From: Clavelina lepadiformis
Lineage: Eukaryota > Chordata > Ascidiacea > Aplousobranchia > Clavelinidae
Assembly: GCF_947623445.1 (NCBI RefSeq)
Contig: NC_135242.1
Coordinates: 21,762,001 to 21,826,000 of the forward strand
Reading direction: 5' to 3'
Length of the DNA stretch: 64,000 nt
Made by a program: the position numbers and the translations under genes. Of this stretch, positions 37,301 through 49,792 are shown one piece after another. Under the pieces are notes generated by a model that was given only the letters and a program-made list of their open reading frames with translations, was not told the DNA's origin and did no database searches. How positions within the stretch are numbered: the stretch's first letter is position 1; each line of letters starts with the position of its first letter.

Positions 37301-40300
37301 AACCCAGGAAATTGAATTAGCTGACAGATGGAATTTCGTCTATATATCTATATAGCTCTTGCATTTTAAGGATTTGCAATGCCCTATTATTGTCAAATAT
37401 TTGCAGGCGTTCACTGACTTGGAATACATTGTCGAAGCTCATTCAGCAGTTGACCGATTATATGCAATCATTGACCGAATTCCAGTCATCGACGTGTTTT
37501 CTGAAACAGGGGAAATACCTGATTACCAAAACATAGAAATCAAATTTGACAATGTCACATTTAGCTTTCCTTCTCGTCCAGATGTTAAAGTAAGGAAAAA
37601 GACAAAATAATATTAAACAACTTGAATTCACTTTGAAATAAGAGGCATTAAAAATTCTTCATTTTATATTAAAGTTTTGCATGATTTCTTTCTGATAGGT
37701 GTTAAAGGGATTAAAATTTACTGTTGGCAGCCGCAAAAAGCTGGCGCTGGTCGGCCAAATAGGATGTGGTAAAAGCACGGTTGTTCAGCTCATACAAAGG
37801 TTTTACGATGTTGAGGTAAAAACAGCTTTTGTTTGTGATTACCTGTATGTCTAAGTTTTAAAAAACTTTCCGTTCAAATTTCATCACACAGTTATGTTGC
37901 AAATATTGCTAGATCTATGTTAACAACAACATATGGTTTAGTTTCAGAATGGAGAGTAGTTATAAAAGCTGATATATCATTTTTATTGGTAGTCGATTTC
38001 AAAAGTATAAAGAGGATGAAAAAGTTCATTTGTTTGCGAGAAAAAGTCGATTTCCCATTGTATACAGCTGCCTATATATAGGCCTACACTGCATAAACTT
38101 ATAGTTAAACCACAAAATTTTAAAAAGCATGGAGATGTCAAGATAGGCGGCAAAAACGTCAAGTCGCTTCGCTTAAAGCAGTTGCGACGAATGATCGGAT
38201 TCGTGCCCCAAGAACCGGTATTTTTCGCCACAACAATTGCTGACAACATCCGCTGGGGTCGAGATGACATCACTGATGACGAAATATACGAAGCAGCCAA
38301 ACAAGCGAATACCTTTAACTTTATCATGAAGTTGCCTGAGGTACATACAACTCCTTTACAAACATACCGCTCGCATAATCACAATATTCAAAAAAGCCAT
38401 CAAGCAAAATGTTTTAACAAACTCATATTTTTGTTGTACTTACTGTAATCTTCTTTTCACTTTCATTTCTACACATACACACACACAAATCAGAGAATTT
38501 TTACATTTTAACTCTTGTTTTAGAAATTTGACACCTTACTAGAAGAAAATGGAGATCAACTGAGTGCTGGACAGAAACAAAGAATCGCCATCGCGCGAGC
38601 AATTGTTCGAAATCCGAAGATTTTACTTGTCGATGAGGCGACTTCCTCTTTGAACATTTACAACGAAGCAGAAATACAGAAAGCCCTAGATAAAGCCTCT
38701 GTTGGTAAGAAAACATTAAAATGTACAATTGTGTTTAATTTTTCCTCCTACTGCCACAAAGCCGTTTACAAAAGTCTCTACGATATTTATGATAGAAAAA
38801 AGATTATGTTTGTACATGAAAACTTAAATCAAACAGAATACAAACATTTGAAACAATTAGCACAAATACCGGCTTAAGTTTAAGATGCAGTTTTTATCTC
38901 TTGTGCGCAAAACGAAGTCCCTATGCAATTTCGATAAACAAAATCATTGTTCTACTGTATAGTCAGTAGCCTAAAATTATTCAATAATTAAGTTGTTTAT
39001 GCAAAAACATCAGGCCGTACCACTATAGTGGCTACGCATCGTCTCTCCACGATACGTGATGCAGACAAGATCGTCGTCATCGCAGGCGGAAGGGTAAAAG
39101 AGCAAGGAACACACGAAGATCTTCTGCAAATTCCAGACGGCTTCTATAAGAAACTTGTCCAAGTGCAGGCAGGACACCAAGCTGACCGGAGTAAAGGTAA
39201 CGAAGATTTACTTTAAAACACTGGAGGTCGACATGTGACATACTGCATAGTTACGAATATGACAACGTGTAAACGTACAGATTTAGGAAGCGTGTTTCTC
39301 AAAAATGTGACATGTCAGGGTCAGTAACGAAACCGCAAACTATTTTATAACATTTAACTAATTGGTAATAATAACTCTCCCTATTACTTACAAAGCCGAA
39401 AGATTCCAGTTGGACTTGCATGACACGTACTCGCCTGATGATGAGCAGCAGACATTAACTGAGCATTACAGACAAAGCAGCAAGGGCACAACAGTACGAG
39501 ATGAGCTGCAAGACAAAAGAGAAGAACCTGACGGTGACAAAGATGAACTTCCAACGTTCAGCTTCCGGCGTTTTCTTCGAATGAACAAACAAGAATGGCC
39601 ATACTTATTAGGTAAACTTACCGGTACTGGTGCTTGCTGTATTGGCTATAGCTTGGAAGTAGTGTAATTAACATGAACAAGCAAACAAGGAAGCAAGAAT
39701 TTGATACATGGCGTCAAGTTTAGTTAAGCGCACAATTTTGGCATTTTCAGGAAAAACCAAAGGTTTAATAGCAAGTCTTGTGCGTATATTGTCAGTCAGC
39801 TGTTCGCAAATCACAGAAATTATTCTTGTCAAAAAAAGAAATCGGTATTTTGCCCATGTTTTCATATCTTTATGATTTCCAAAATATAAATTGGTTTATT
39901 TTTTTATTTATTTATAAGGTGGATGTATCTTTGCATTCATTGCTGGTGCCATAGATCCTCTGCAGACAGTGTTGTGGTCTTTTATCTTTCAACTTACAGC
40001 GATAGCAAAAATAAACGAACAGGAATTGGATGCCTCCTTTATCGGACTCTCTTATTTTATTTTTGGTCTTGTCTGCTTTCTTGCTTTGCTTGCAGAGGTA
40101 CAGTACAACGTAAACATGATCACACAAACCTGAAGTTTGTTTTTCATGAACACTATAGCGTTATAACTTTTGACTTAGTTGAGCGTACTATCGTTGTTTT
40201 ATAAAACTCAAACGAAACTTTTTACAGAAGACTACTAATAGACTTGGTTTCAGTGGGATAAAAGCTAGTATTGAAAGTGTGTCCACGACAAAAAAAAATT

Positions 40301-43300
40301 AGGACGAAAAATTTTGCAGGGTGCCTGCTTTGGAAAATCTGGAATGGAACTGGTAGCGCGCATGCGCGTACTTACATTTCGCGCCATCTTGCGGCAGGAG
40401 ATGAATTTTTTCGACAAAGACGCCCACAGCACAGAAACATTGTGCAGACGTTTGGAAGTAGATGGGGCGCGTGTGCATGGTTGTACTGGAGCAAGGCTGG
40501 GATTCATTCTGAGTAATTTAGCAACCTTATGTGAGTCTATGTTGACCTGCAATCTGCTCTCAGCGAAACGTTTTAAATATCTTCATTGGAGTCCCAGTAT
40601 AACCACTGTGGTCGCTTCAGGCAAGTTAAAAGCCACCATGAAGTTGGCGAAAAAATATGTCCTTCATTATTTTTATGAACTGTGTTGCCATGGATTATTC
40701 GGTTAAATAACGTCGGTTTCACCACTGAGTTTGAGCCTGTTTGACAGGTTTTCGTTTTTGATTTCAGCATTGTTGTATTTTTAAGTGTCTTGGATTGTGA
40801 TTTCCTTCGCATACGGATGGCAACTTTCACTTCTTACAACCGGACTCTTCCCTATCCTCGTCTTAGCGGAGTATTTTTCGACAAAAGTTATCACCAGAGC
40901 TTCTATTTTAGAAACCATTGAGTTTGACAAAGCAGGTGCAGAAAAATCTTGAATCATTACCCAATGGAACTTTAAATATATTTAAGCAGTAATTACTTTA
41001 TCACTAAAATCTTTTAACAATTGTTTGCTTAATATATTCCGTTGATTAGTTATGTTTTTTACATTTAGTTTGTATTTATTTCTTTGCAATAACTTCCATA
41101 CGTGAAAATATTGACAAAAACGTTTCAACGGTGTTGGATGTACGAAGTGGACTCGTTTGAATATAAATTGTATACAAGTAACATTTGTTTTTCATTGATA
41201 CAAATTCAGGGCACTTGGCATCTGAAGCAATATCTAACATCCGCACAGTGGCGGCATTGTCAAACGAAGAAAATGTTGTGGAGTTATATCAAACAAAACT
41301 CAATGAGGCTGGAAGGTAAGTGATCAAATATACGCTGATAACAATTAAACTTTGTTGTTATTTTGCTGCATACCGGAATAACACGGTTCAGCCACCATCA
41401 GTAATTAAACGGTTACCGTTTTGCGGCGTTTTTGTATTTAACATCAGAGACATTTATAGTTTGCGTTTTTAAGTAGAACAGTTCAAGTCTTGAAATATAT
41501 TCTGTATTTTGAATTGAAACAAAGTGCAAGCTAAACTTATTACTTTGAACAGGAACAGTTTGAAGAAATCAATCGTTATTGGTGCCAGCTATGGCTTCAG
41601 CCAGGCTGCTGGCCTGTTCGTGTTTGCGGCCGTATTTGCGTTGGCGATTTTACTCCTTAAAAATGGACAATTAGAATTTAATAAGGTTTTCTTGTAAGTG
41701 AAGTGTAAGTTATTTTGTGTAAAAAAATACAAAATCTCAAAGCTATTCTGTCTGAATGACTTTCTTACAAGTGGAAGTTTACTGCTTTGAAAACGATTAA
41801 TCCATTATTTGAAAATTAATCCCAAAAAAAGCAAAATAAAGAAACATTTATCATCGCATTGTGATGTCACAGAGTAATGTTCTCTCTCATATTCGGATAC
41901 ACGTTGATTGGACAAATTCCTTCTTTCATTCCTGATTATGCGGAAGCAAGATTGTCAGCAACCAGGCTCTTGGCTTTGCTTGATCGTGTTCCATCGATTG
42001 ATGCATACAGCCCAGAAGGAAAATCGCCGGTGAGTCTATGTGAGTTGAATTTAAAACCTGTCGCAGTACCGTTAGCCTAATGGTGGTCACGAGCTAAGCA
42101 TGTTTTTGTTTTATGCTGAGATTTCTTCCTTTCGACCCAGGAACACTGTAGAGGCGAAATTATTTTCAAGTCGGTTTCCTTTCGGTATCCATGCCAACCC
42201 AGCGCGATTGTGCTAAGAGAAATTAACATCTGTGTGAAACCTGGACAGACTTTGGCGCTGGTTGGGGAATCGGGATGTGAAAAGACCGCCATAGCTGACC
42301 TGATTGAAAGGTTTTACGATCCCGAAAAGGGCCAAGTGGTAAATACACATCAACTTAAACAATATATCTATCCAATATTCAAAATGTTCCTCAACTTAAT
42401 AAAGCTTTATCCAACGAGTTTCAGTAGAAACAGTTTCAAGCCTTATAGGTACATGATAATCATACAAGGTATGTCATAGGGACAAATTCACAAGGTATAG
42501 GTTATACAAAACACCGGTAATCGGAATAACAACAGAATTTAAAAAAAAACAACCCATTAAAAGGTTAGTTTAATTCTCTCTATATTGGTCCCAGCTTCTT
42601 GACGGGATTGACATCAAGCAACTCAACGTGTCATGGCTTCGGATGCAACTGAGCTTCGTGTCACAGGAGCCTGAGTTCTTTGATAGGAGCATAAGAGAAA
42701 ATATTCTGTAACTAAAACAATTGAAATTTACCTTTTTTGTATTAAGCATTTCAGAAATTTCTTCATGATACTAAGCTTTAAAGGTATTTAAAACGATGTT
42801 TAAGCTAACGCTTGTTTCTGGATAGCTTTGGGGAGTCGGAAGCGCAGGCAACAGATGGACAATTAGAAGAAGTATCGAGAAAGTCAAATGTTAATCAATT
42901 TGTTTCTGCTTTACCAGAAGTAGGTTGAGCTGCATGGCACTCTCGATTGCTAGTCAATATATATTTAAGAATTAAAGGCATGTGGATTATATTATGATTG
43001 TCATGTGCATTGTGCAGTAATTCTAATTGAAACTATAGGACGCAACGGTTTAGTGCATTTATTCGATTGTCACATTTCAGAATTTGCAAACAAATTTTGG
43101 TCAAAAAGGAGAAAAATTTTCTGAAGGACAGAAACAGAGAATTGCAATTGCACGCGCTCTTATACGAAATTCGAAAATTCTTCTCCTGGATGAAGCGGCA
43201 TCCGCCGTCGACAGCGAAAACGAAAAGGTTTGGTGGCAAATACTTTTTTTTTCACAAGAATTTCTTTTCATTCGTCGTCCTTTTGTTTTATTCATCTCAC

Positions 43301-43575
43301 TTCAGTCATACTATACGCTACATTTCGTATTAAATTAAAGGTGGATTTGATTCCTCACAAATTTTTAGGCAGTCCAAGAAGCGCTGGATGCAGCTAGATC
43401 AGGAAGAACAAGCATCGTCATTGCTCGTAGATTGGCCACGTTGAAAAACGCCGATCAGATCGTGGTGATCGATTCCGGATCGATTGTGGAAGCCGGTACT
43501 CATAAGGAGCTGATTGAAAATAAGGGGCAATATTACAGGTTACTACATCTACGTTGTTTCATGCTTTGCGATTGA
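34356..43575 (+). CDS. ABCB-type full ABC transporter (P-glycoprotein-like), NBD2 degenerate
   Basis: Twenty-four exons: 34356-34445, 34778-34977, 35231-35374, 35450-35554, 35664-35835, 36197-36321, 37013-37226, 37407-37589, 37699-37815, 38128-38340, 38524-38704, 39014-39196, 39396-39611, 39919-40097, 40320-40530, 40786-40935, 41210-41315, 41553-41693, 41873-42029, 42141-42338, 42595-42707, 42826-42919, 43081-43227, 43369-43575. Phases agree throughout; 1281 aa, the length of human ABCB1. The order is TMD1-NBD1-TMD2-NBD2, a lipid/drug exporter of the plasma membrane by family. NBD1: Walker [10 protein letters not shown] (430-438), Q-loop VPQEP, signature LSAGQ (534), Walker B ILLVDE, H-loop H590. 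NBD2: Walker [10 protein letters not shown] (1071-1079; Glu for the third Gly), Q-loop VSQEP, signature FSEGQ (1177), Walker B ILLLDE, and Arg1233 where the H-loop His should be. The last exon may instead splice at about 43538 to a tail near 43690. The exact ABCB subtype is not resolved. Confidence 0.92.
36793..36927. repeat. Inverted repeat (hairpin) in ABC transporter intron 6
   Basis: TTTTTACTCGCCATTCAGAA and following bases (about 36796-36827) pair with TTCTGAATGGTGAGTAAAA and preceding bases (about 36895-36925), with few mismatches and a loop of about 68 bases. Probably a small foldback or MITE remnant; no target duplication is evident. Confidence 0.6.
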
Positions 43576-45233
43576 TTACATTGTGTTTTTATAATGATAA
43601 AATTGGTAATTCTGTATAAGCTATATACTTATCCATAAATAAGCAAATTGTGTAGTTTAACATTTTGACCGTAACTAATTCGAATCTAGCAAGAAAATTC
43701 TTCAACAAGATATGTTAAAAGCTAAACAAGCGAATACTTCTCTTGTCTTTGTTTTTCCCCAGCCTCGTAAGCTCTCAATTTTTCGTCGATGGCAAAACGA
43801 CGACGCATTCATAGAAATGTTGATTTTTCCTGAGCATTTTCATATCGTTTCAAGATTTCCTCTGTCTTCAGCATCATGAGAACCATTGGGTTTGTGTCAA
43901 GTTTCAGCTTGCCTCTGCCAATCCAAAGTGCTAGAGATGTCACGGCTATGCAGTGTAATTTTGCATGTTTAATGGTCTTTTTGTTATCGGTTATAACGGG
44001 TTAATTATCATAAAACAATATTAAGCACCATAATATTTGGGTGTGATACGTACTGGTAGGGCTATACCTCTATATATTTTCGTTCAAAACTGTCAGGTCC
44101 GACAAAGCAAAAAATAAGATTAATACATCAGTGTTAAACAACAATCATTGATAAACGAATGAATGCAGGTTATTATTAGATATTTTTATTTTATCACTTG
44201 TTGTAGTGAACATAGAAAAGATATAGCTTGTGACTCTTTGCACTCTTACAGTATACACGGACCAGATAAGCGTTCAATGAAAGAATTCCAAAACTATTAA
44301 AAACTTCATTGAAACACGACCAGAAGTTGGTTTCCTGAACAGAACAGGGTAAGCAAAAAATTCCTAAAACAAGGGTAACCTTCCATGCAAGTGAGATAGG
44401 CATGAAAATTATTCCACAACTTGCGAACAACCGATCAATCTCCTTCCCGGTATAGGCTGGTATTCACAACCTAACCCCACTAATAACGTCCAAATAGGCT
44501 TATTATGGAGTTTTGGGATGAAACACGATAAAAATATGTTATAAAATTGACGTAATGTGCTAAAATAAGGCATCAAAAGACCAGGCGTATACTCGTTTAC
44601 TTCTTAATAACAGTTTCCACAGCGGTACTGGCGGGTTGCTTAATAACAAAGCATGCTGATCAGTGGTCGTATGAAGAAAAACAAGAACGATCCCAACTTC
44701 AAGGGCATTAATGGTGTAACTTCAAATACAAAAATAAAATTCATCATCATGAATTTTCATATTTTTTCTGCGTGTTTTTATTTTACGCGAAATGTCAGAA
44801 ATGCGGTTTCAAACTTCCGTAGCTTAGATACAGTTTGAGCATAAGCACAGGTGCATATGTTATTGTTAGCAATTATGTCAGTTTCAACAATGGTATGCTT
44901 GTGGCTGTTTCGTCACTGAATTTTTGCAATCAGCGACTGAGTGTTAAACATGTTTTTATTTATAGCTTTGTCGTTTACTTTCTTTCACGGTTGAATTGCT
45001 TCCAATGATTTTCCAGTTATGTATTTTTAACTTTTGTTGCGGTACGTAATTGATATTTTGATCACTGTACAGTGCATGCAAAAATACTTCTATAAAAAAA
45101 TATGTAAAAATACATAACATTTTAATGCGTCTGTTTGCATGACGTCTAGCTGAGTCTTAGGTACATTATATAATCACTGAAAACAAAAAATGTAGAAAAA
45201 CTAACACGTAAAAGTAAACATAAACGCTACGCG
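43576..45233. other. Spacer between the convergent ABC transporter and TLR genes
   Basis: The ABC transporter (plus) and TLR (minus) converge here, so this holds both 3' UTRs. A minus-strand AATAAA at about 44954 may serve the TLR. The hydrophobic minus-strand frame at 44194-44430 is not supported by splice sites or similarity. Confidence 0.4.
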
Positions 45234-48200
45234 TTAATCATCCAATATTGTGCTGCTCGCAAAAGCAGTTCTAAGAGTTTCAAAGAACATCGCTTCGTCA
45301 TCGTTTGTTTGATTAAATCTCAGGAAATTGTAATATTTTCTGTTGAAAGTTCTTTGAATTAATTCTGGAACGCGAGCTGCTTCTTCACCATGCCACTCCA
45401 CTAATATCAGTTGATTTTTTCCCGCTGAATATTGAAGTTCTTGAAGCGCCGTCAATATAAATCTGCCAAAATATCGACAAGTTATCAAGGCTAATATCAA
45501 GTTTTTCTAGATATTGCAAGAAGTCTTAATAATAGTTACCGGCAAACTGGAGTTTTGCAAAAGTTGCCAGAAAATATCATTATGGTTTTGCGGCTGCTTG
45601 TTACAAGTTGAAGAAGATTTTCAGTAGAAGAAGAACCGACGCCGATGTCACGACCGGCTAAGAGAAGTTCAACGGAAGGATTTCCGTTTATCATCCCAGG
45701 TACCAGTTTATTATCCACCCAATCACCCAGTTCATTATTGTTGTGGTCAAAGAACACGAAAGCTCTCTGGTAATTACGGGTTTGCTTTCTTGAAAAAGCA
45801 TCGTCTGGTTTCAATGATTGAACTCTGAAATATTCATTAACTTTTCGAAATATTAATCTCTTGAACCATTTGCTATAACCAATAGTACCGCAAAATAAGA
45901 ACATCACAAAGAATATGGTAAATGCAAGCATTTGGGCGAAATGCTTTTCCAAATCACACGACGTATTAAAACCATAGCGAGACACCGGACGTCCACGCAA
46001 ATTCAACGGCGAATGGCAAGCCACACAACCGCCAAAATATTCATCAATGTCCGTTGTGCATTCGGGAAGAAATCCAGGAAGTTCAGTGCTGTTACTTTCA
46101 TCAGAAATATACCAGAGGTAAAATTTGTCCCATATGTAACAGGAACAGTCGAGTTCATTCCACCTTATGTCCAAATACGAAAGTGACTTCAACATGCTTT
46201 CGTTGAGAATACTTGGATCAAGTCGCGATATGTAATTGAAACTGAGATCAAGCTTCGTTAGTCGCAGACGAGAAAAGAATCCAGTTTGAATGAAGTTGAT
46301 TTTATTGTTTGAAATCGCGAAAACCCTCAAATGAGAGAGAAACGAAATGTTCCCTTTCAATTCAATGATGTTATTAAAATTTAAGTTTAATGCACTCAAG
46401 TTCATCAAGCTATGCAAAGCGGTGGATGGAAATTGGACCAGGTTATTGAAACTCAGGTCTAAACTGTCAAGATGATGTAAGCCGGAAAACCATATGTTGG
46501 GGATCGGTGAGCACAACTTGCAGTAGCTGAGATCAAGTCTTTTAACGTCCGGGAAAATGCTTAAATATGCCTCTTGTCCAACGTGGACTCGGTACCGCAG
46601 AGGATTTTGGGCAATGCTAAGGCTAGTCACAGATCTCACGAAACATTTCTCATCATCAAGCCAGTTTGCTAGTTCTGATTGAAGAACCGGAATTTTCCAT
46701 CTTAAAGCAACCTTGCTGGAAACGTTGAAATGACATAAAAACGATAAATTGGCCAACTGAACAAACTCTCCTACTAAGCGTATTTCCTTTAAGTTGGAAA
46801 AAGTGCTAAAAGTGAAAGAATCCACCCGTACAAGAGGATTATTAGACAAGTCGATTGCGGACAAATGTTTGAGGTGTCTCAGGTCGCTTTCCCTTATTAC
46901 TCTTATACGATTATAAGACAAATCCAGCATTTTAGTTCTTGCTAACAACGGCTCTGGCTCCGCGAAAAAGGTCACAATTCGGTTATTTGACAAATCTAGA
47001 ACATTGCTATCGCCGCTCCGTAAGCCAAATGCATTCTTAGCTGAATTAATCTGCTTTGTCCTGTACTGTTGAATTTTCATAGAGTTTGGTGAATGCAGCA
47101 ACTGGTAGCCAAAGACACGTCCTTGCTTTGCGCTTCTAATACCGTTAACTGTGTTTCTATCGAAAGTCAAGGTATTATGGGAAGCTCGAAAGGAGCTAAG
47201 ATGACGTAATCCAGACCACGCATCGAATGATATATGATGAACATTGCAGTAGGAAATGTCGATCGTTGACAGTTGAGATAAATTTGATAAACTTGCGAAG
47301 GATTGACTGTCAATTTTATGAAATTGTAAAGAGAACGCGCTGTGACCAGTCACAGGAATGTTTGCAGTCCCAAGGAAGAGCTCTTCCAGTGAAAGTAAAG
47401 TAGAAAATACCTCTCCTAAGCGTAGCAGGTCGACTGATATTATGGAAGGAATGTTAGCAACGTTAAACGATAAATCCAGGCTTCGAAGATTTATCAAATT
47501 GGTCAGAAACTTTGGTTCAATTATTGCTTTCGTTAGACTATTGTAAGAAATGTCCAAAATTTCAAGGTTGTGGTTATGGCTAAAAACGTTTTTTGGAAGA
47601 AACAAGATCAAGTTGCCAGAGAGATTTAAACTCTGCAAATAAGTAAGCGGATCAAACACGCCGTCCTCTACAACAAGGCGTCTTGTGCTTGCCATAGACC
47701 CCATATAAGGCGCCTCAATCTTTTGCAGTTTCGTTGCGTTTGCAAAATCGTCTTTTCGTAATCGGGATACAGGGTTAAACCCAAAGGAAAAATCCTTGAG
47801 TTCGTGGCTAAGCAGTGCCCTGGGTATTTCGTTCCAGCTGTTCATCTCTAACAGCAAGTTCTTTAATGCGGCAGATGGTCGTTGCGTTATCGTGAAGTTC
47901 CTAACGCACCTGTGTGCGTTGACCAAAATCAGGCAATTTCCAACGGCACGCAAGGTCTCCAGTTTGTGCATGTGCTGAAGCTGTAACGACACGTCATTAA
48001 GATCGGTCCAACTAATGTCCATGGCGAGTATGGATGGCGGCAGTTGCTGTGGAAACTCGCGTAAATAATTTCCGGCAACATTCAACACTGTCAAGTTCGT
48101 GAGGTGACGTAGTGCTCCTGGCTCGATGTAAAAGTCACCGACGCAAAACGGATGTGACGAAGATGAGCCAAGTGCGTCGCAATTCCCTGCCAGATTCAGA

Positions 48201-48523
48201 AAAGTCAATTTTGAGTAACGAAGAAAGTCTTTGGCTGAAATCCATCTTAGCAGGTTATAGGATAGATCGAGCACCTCAACATCTCTTGCCAGCATTTGAG
48301 GGACCGATGTTAACCCTTTCTCGAAGCAATTTACAACAAAATAATCCCGATCGAGCAAGCTCCTTCCGCTGAAAGTCTCCAGGTAATTTGAAAACGAAGA
48401 AACCAGGTCGGACACACTTCCTCCGCGAATTCGTGGACCAGTCTCGCAAGGATCAAACTGATTCTTTGTCGAGCAGCAAGTGATAAAGACGCCGGTAAAC
48501 ACAAACGCGATTAAGCAGCGCAT
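45234..48523 (-). CDS. Toll-like receptor
   Basis: Two minus-strand exons, 48523-45540 and 45462-45234, joined in phase 2 inside the TIR domain, 1070 aa. The receptor senses microbial or danger ligands at the cell surface or endosome and signals through TIR adaptors (family knowledge). A signal peptide (residues 1-19, ending CCS) precedes a cysteine-flanked N-cap and about twenty leucine-rich repeats (for example LDLSYNLLRWI, LNLSGNLILFLP, LDLSFNNLVQFP). A single C-terminal cysteine cap (LDCSCYIW, later C-x-x-C) follows. The transmembrane helix is at about 858-879 (MLAFTIFFVMFLFCGTIGY). TIR spans ~917-1060: box 1 YQRAFVFFDHN is weak. The BB-loop reads RDIGVG, with Val where RDxxPG has Pro. 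Box 3 is FFETL rather than FWxxL. Length and one C-terminal cysteine cluster resemble vertebrate-type TLRs such as TLR7-9; orthology is not resolved. Confidence 0.95.
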
Positions 48524-49792
48524 TGCTTTGCTGTCCTGTAGTCTATGATAATTTTGCTATTATGCAGTTACATTATACTACACCTATAGTTTTCAGTTGT
48601 CTACAACTATAAATACGTCGACGAATTATTTATGTCTCCGCGTGCTTCGCTGGGGCATTTTATCTATTAAACGCAAAGTTGGAAACTTTTGTCGGCAAAA
48701 ATCTATTTCTCATATTTCATCTTTTCTGCCGTACGAGCAATGTATTCTCACGTAAAGTGTTAGAGTTAGACTTTACAGCTTTTCTTAACTTTTTGGCAAT
48801 GTCGTGAGACGTGAGAAAAAATAATCCTGACTGTAAATTAAGCGGCGATTAATGACGCAATAGTATCGACTTCGTCTTGTTTATTCTTCCTCGGACTATA
48901 TTTGGAAAATGAGCAACACAAATGCGACATGCACCGAAAAGAATACAGTGTAAGCTAATTGATTTGTCTTGCTTACGTAATGGACATATATAGCCTTAGT
49001 TATACAATTCCTGATACATGAGCTCGCTTATTCAGGCTCATTACTTTTGACATGTTGCTAATTGACCGATAATTTTTTACAACCATTCCTGTCGGCCATA
49101 TGTTGCGCAATACCACATATGCGCGTTATACAGGGACCGGATAAGTGTCGATAGAAAATTTACGAGACTATACAACAGTAGACGAAACTCCACGAGCGTA
49201 TAAAGTTTTAACAAAATCAATTAACAGCGTAAAAGCTGCAGTTTTCCGCTGCCGGAACGTGTTTCTACACAGTTTGTAAGTACAATGTAGTAAGTTATTT
49301 TAAGTGCTCAACAGAATCTAAATCACTTCGTAATGCCTGAGCAGATGGCTGTGGTGCATTCGGTCAATGTATTTGTTACGATAAAATTAGGGTAACACCA
49401 GGTTCGATATCACTACAACAACGACTCGTGACGCCACAGAGTTTATAAACAATATAATAAAAAAAAGGTAAAACACAATAATAAACACAACAAGTTTTTT
49501 TGAAACTTTGTATTTAATCGACTTTGCACATAATTCAATTTAAGTGAGAATTAATGGGTTTCCAACTAGCTTATAACAGCTAAAAGGTTAATTCGTACCA
49601 AACATGTCATTCTTATGCGGCTTTATATACCAAATCAAACTAATGCACGTTTTACACAGTGGCTACGTGATTCTTTAAACCGGAAAATTGCTAAATGTAG
49701 CTGACGGCGAGTAAGTTTACGGTATGAAAAAGTGAGAAGGGTATGTTTGTTGGTCGCTATGGGAACAAACTGACCGAAATTTGATCATTTCG
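48524..49792. other. Spacer upstream of the TLR gene and downstream of methyltransferase 1
   Basis: Contains the TLR promoter region and the 3' flank of the first methyltransferase gene. No gene or clear motif was recognised. Confidence 0.4.

Noticed and set aside
43538-43870. Alternative extra last exon of the ABC transporter
   Set aside because: A donor at 43538 is weak (GTTACT) and the unspliced reading ends sensibly (YYRLLHL...) at 43575; kept only as an alternative in the gene entry.
44194-44430. Hydrophobic minus-strand frame between the ABC transporter and TLR genes
   Set aside because: No splice context, no start support and no recognised family; it lies in the 3' flanks of two convergent genes.
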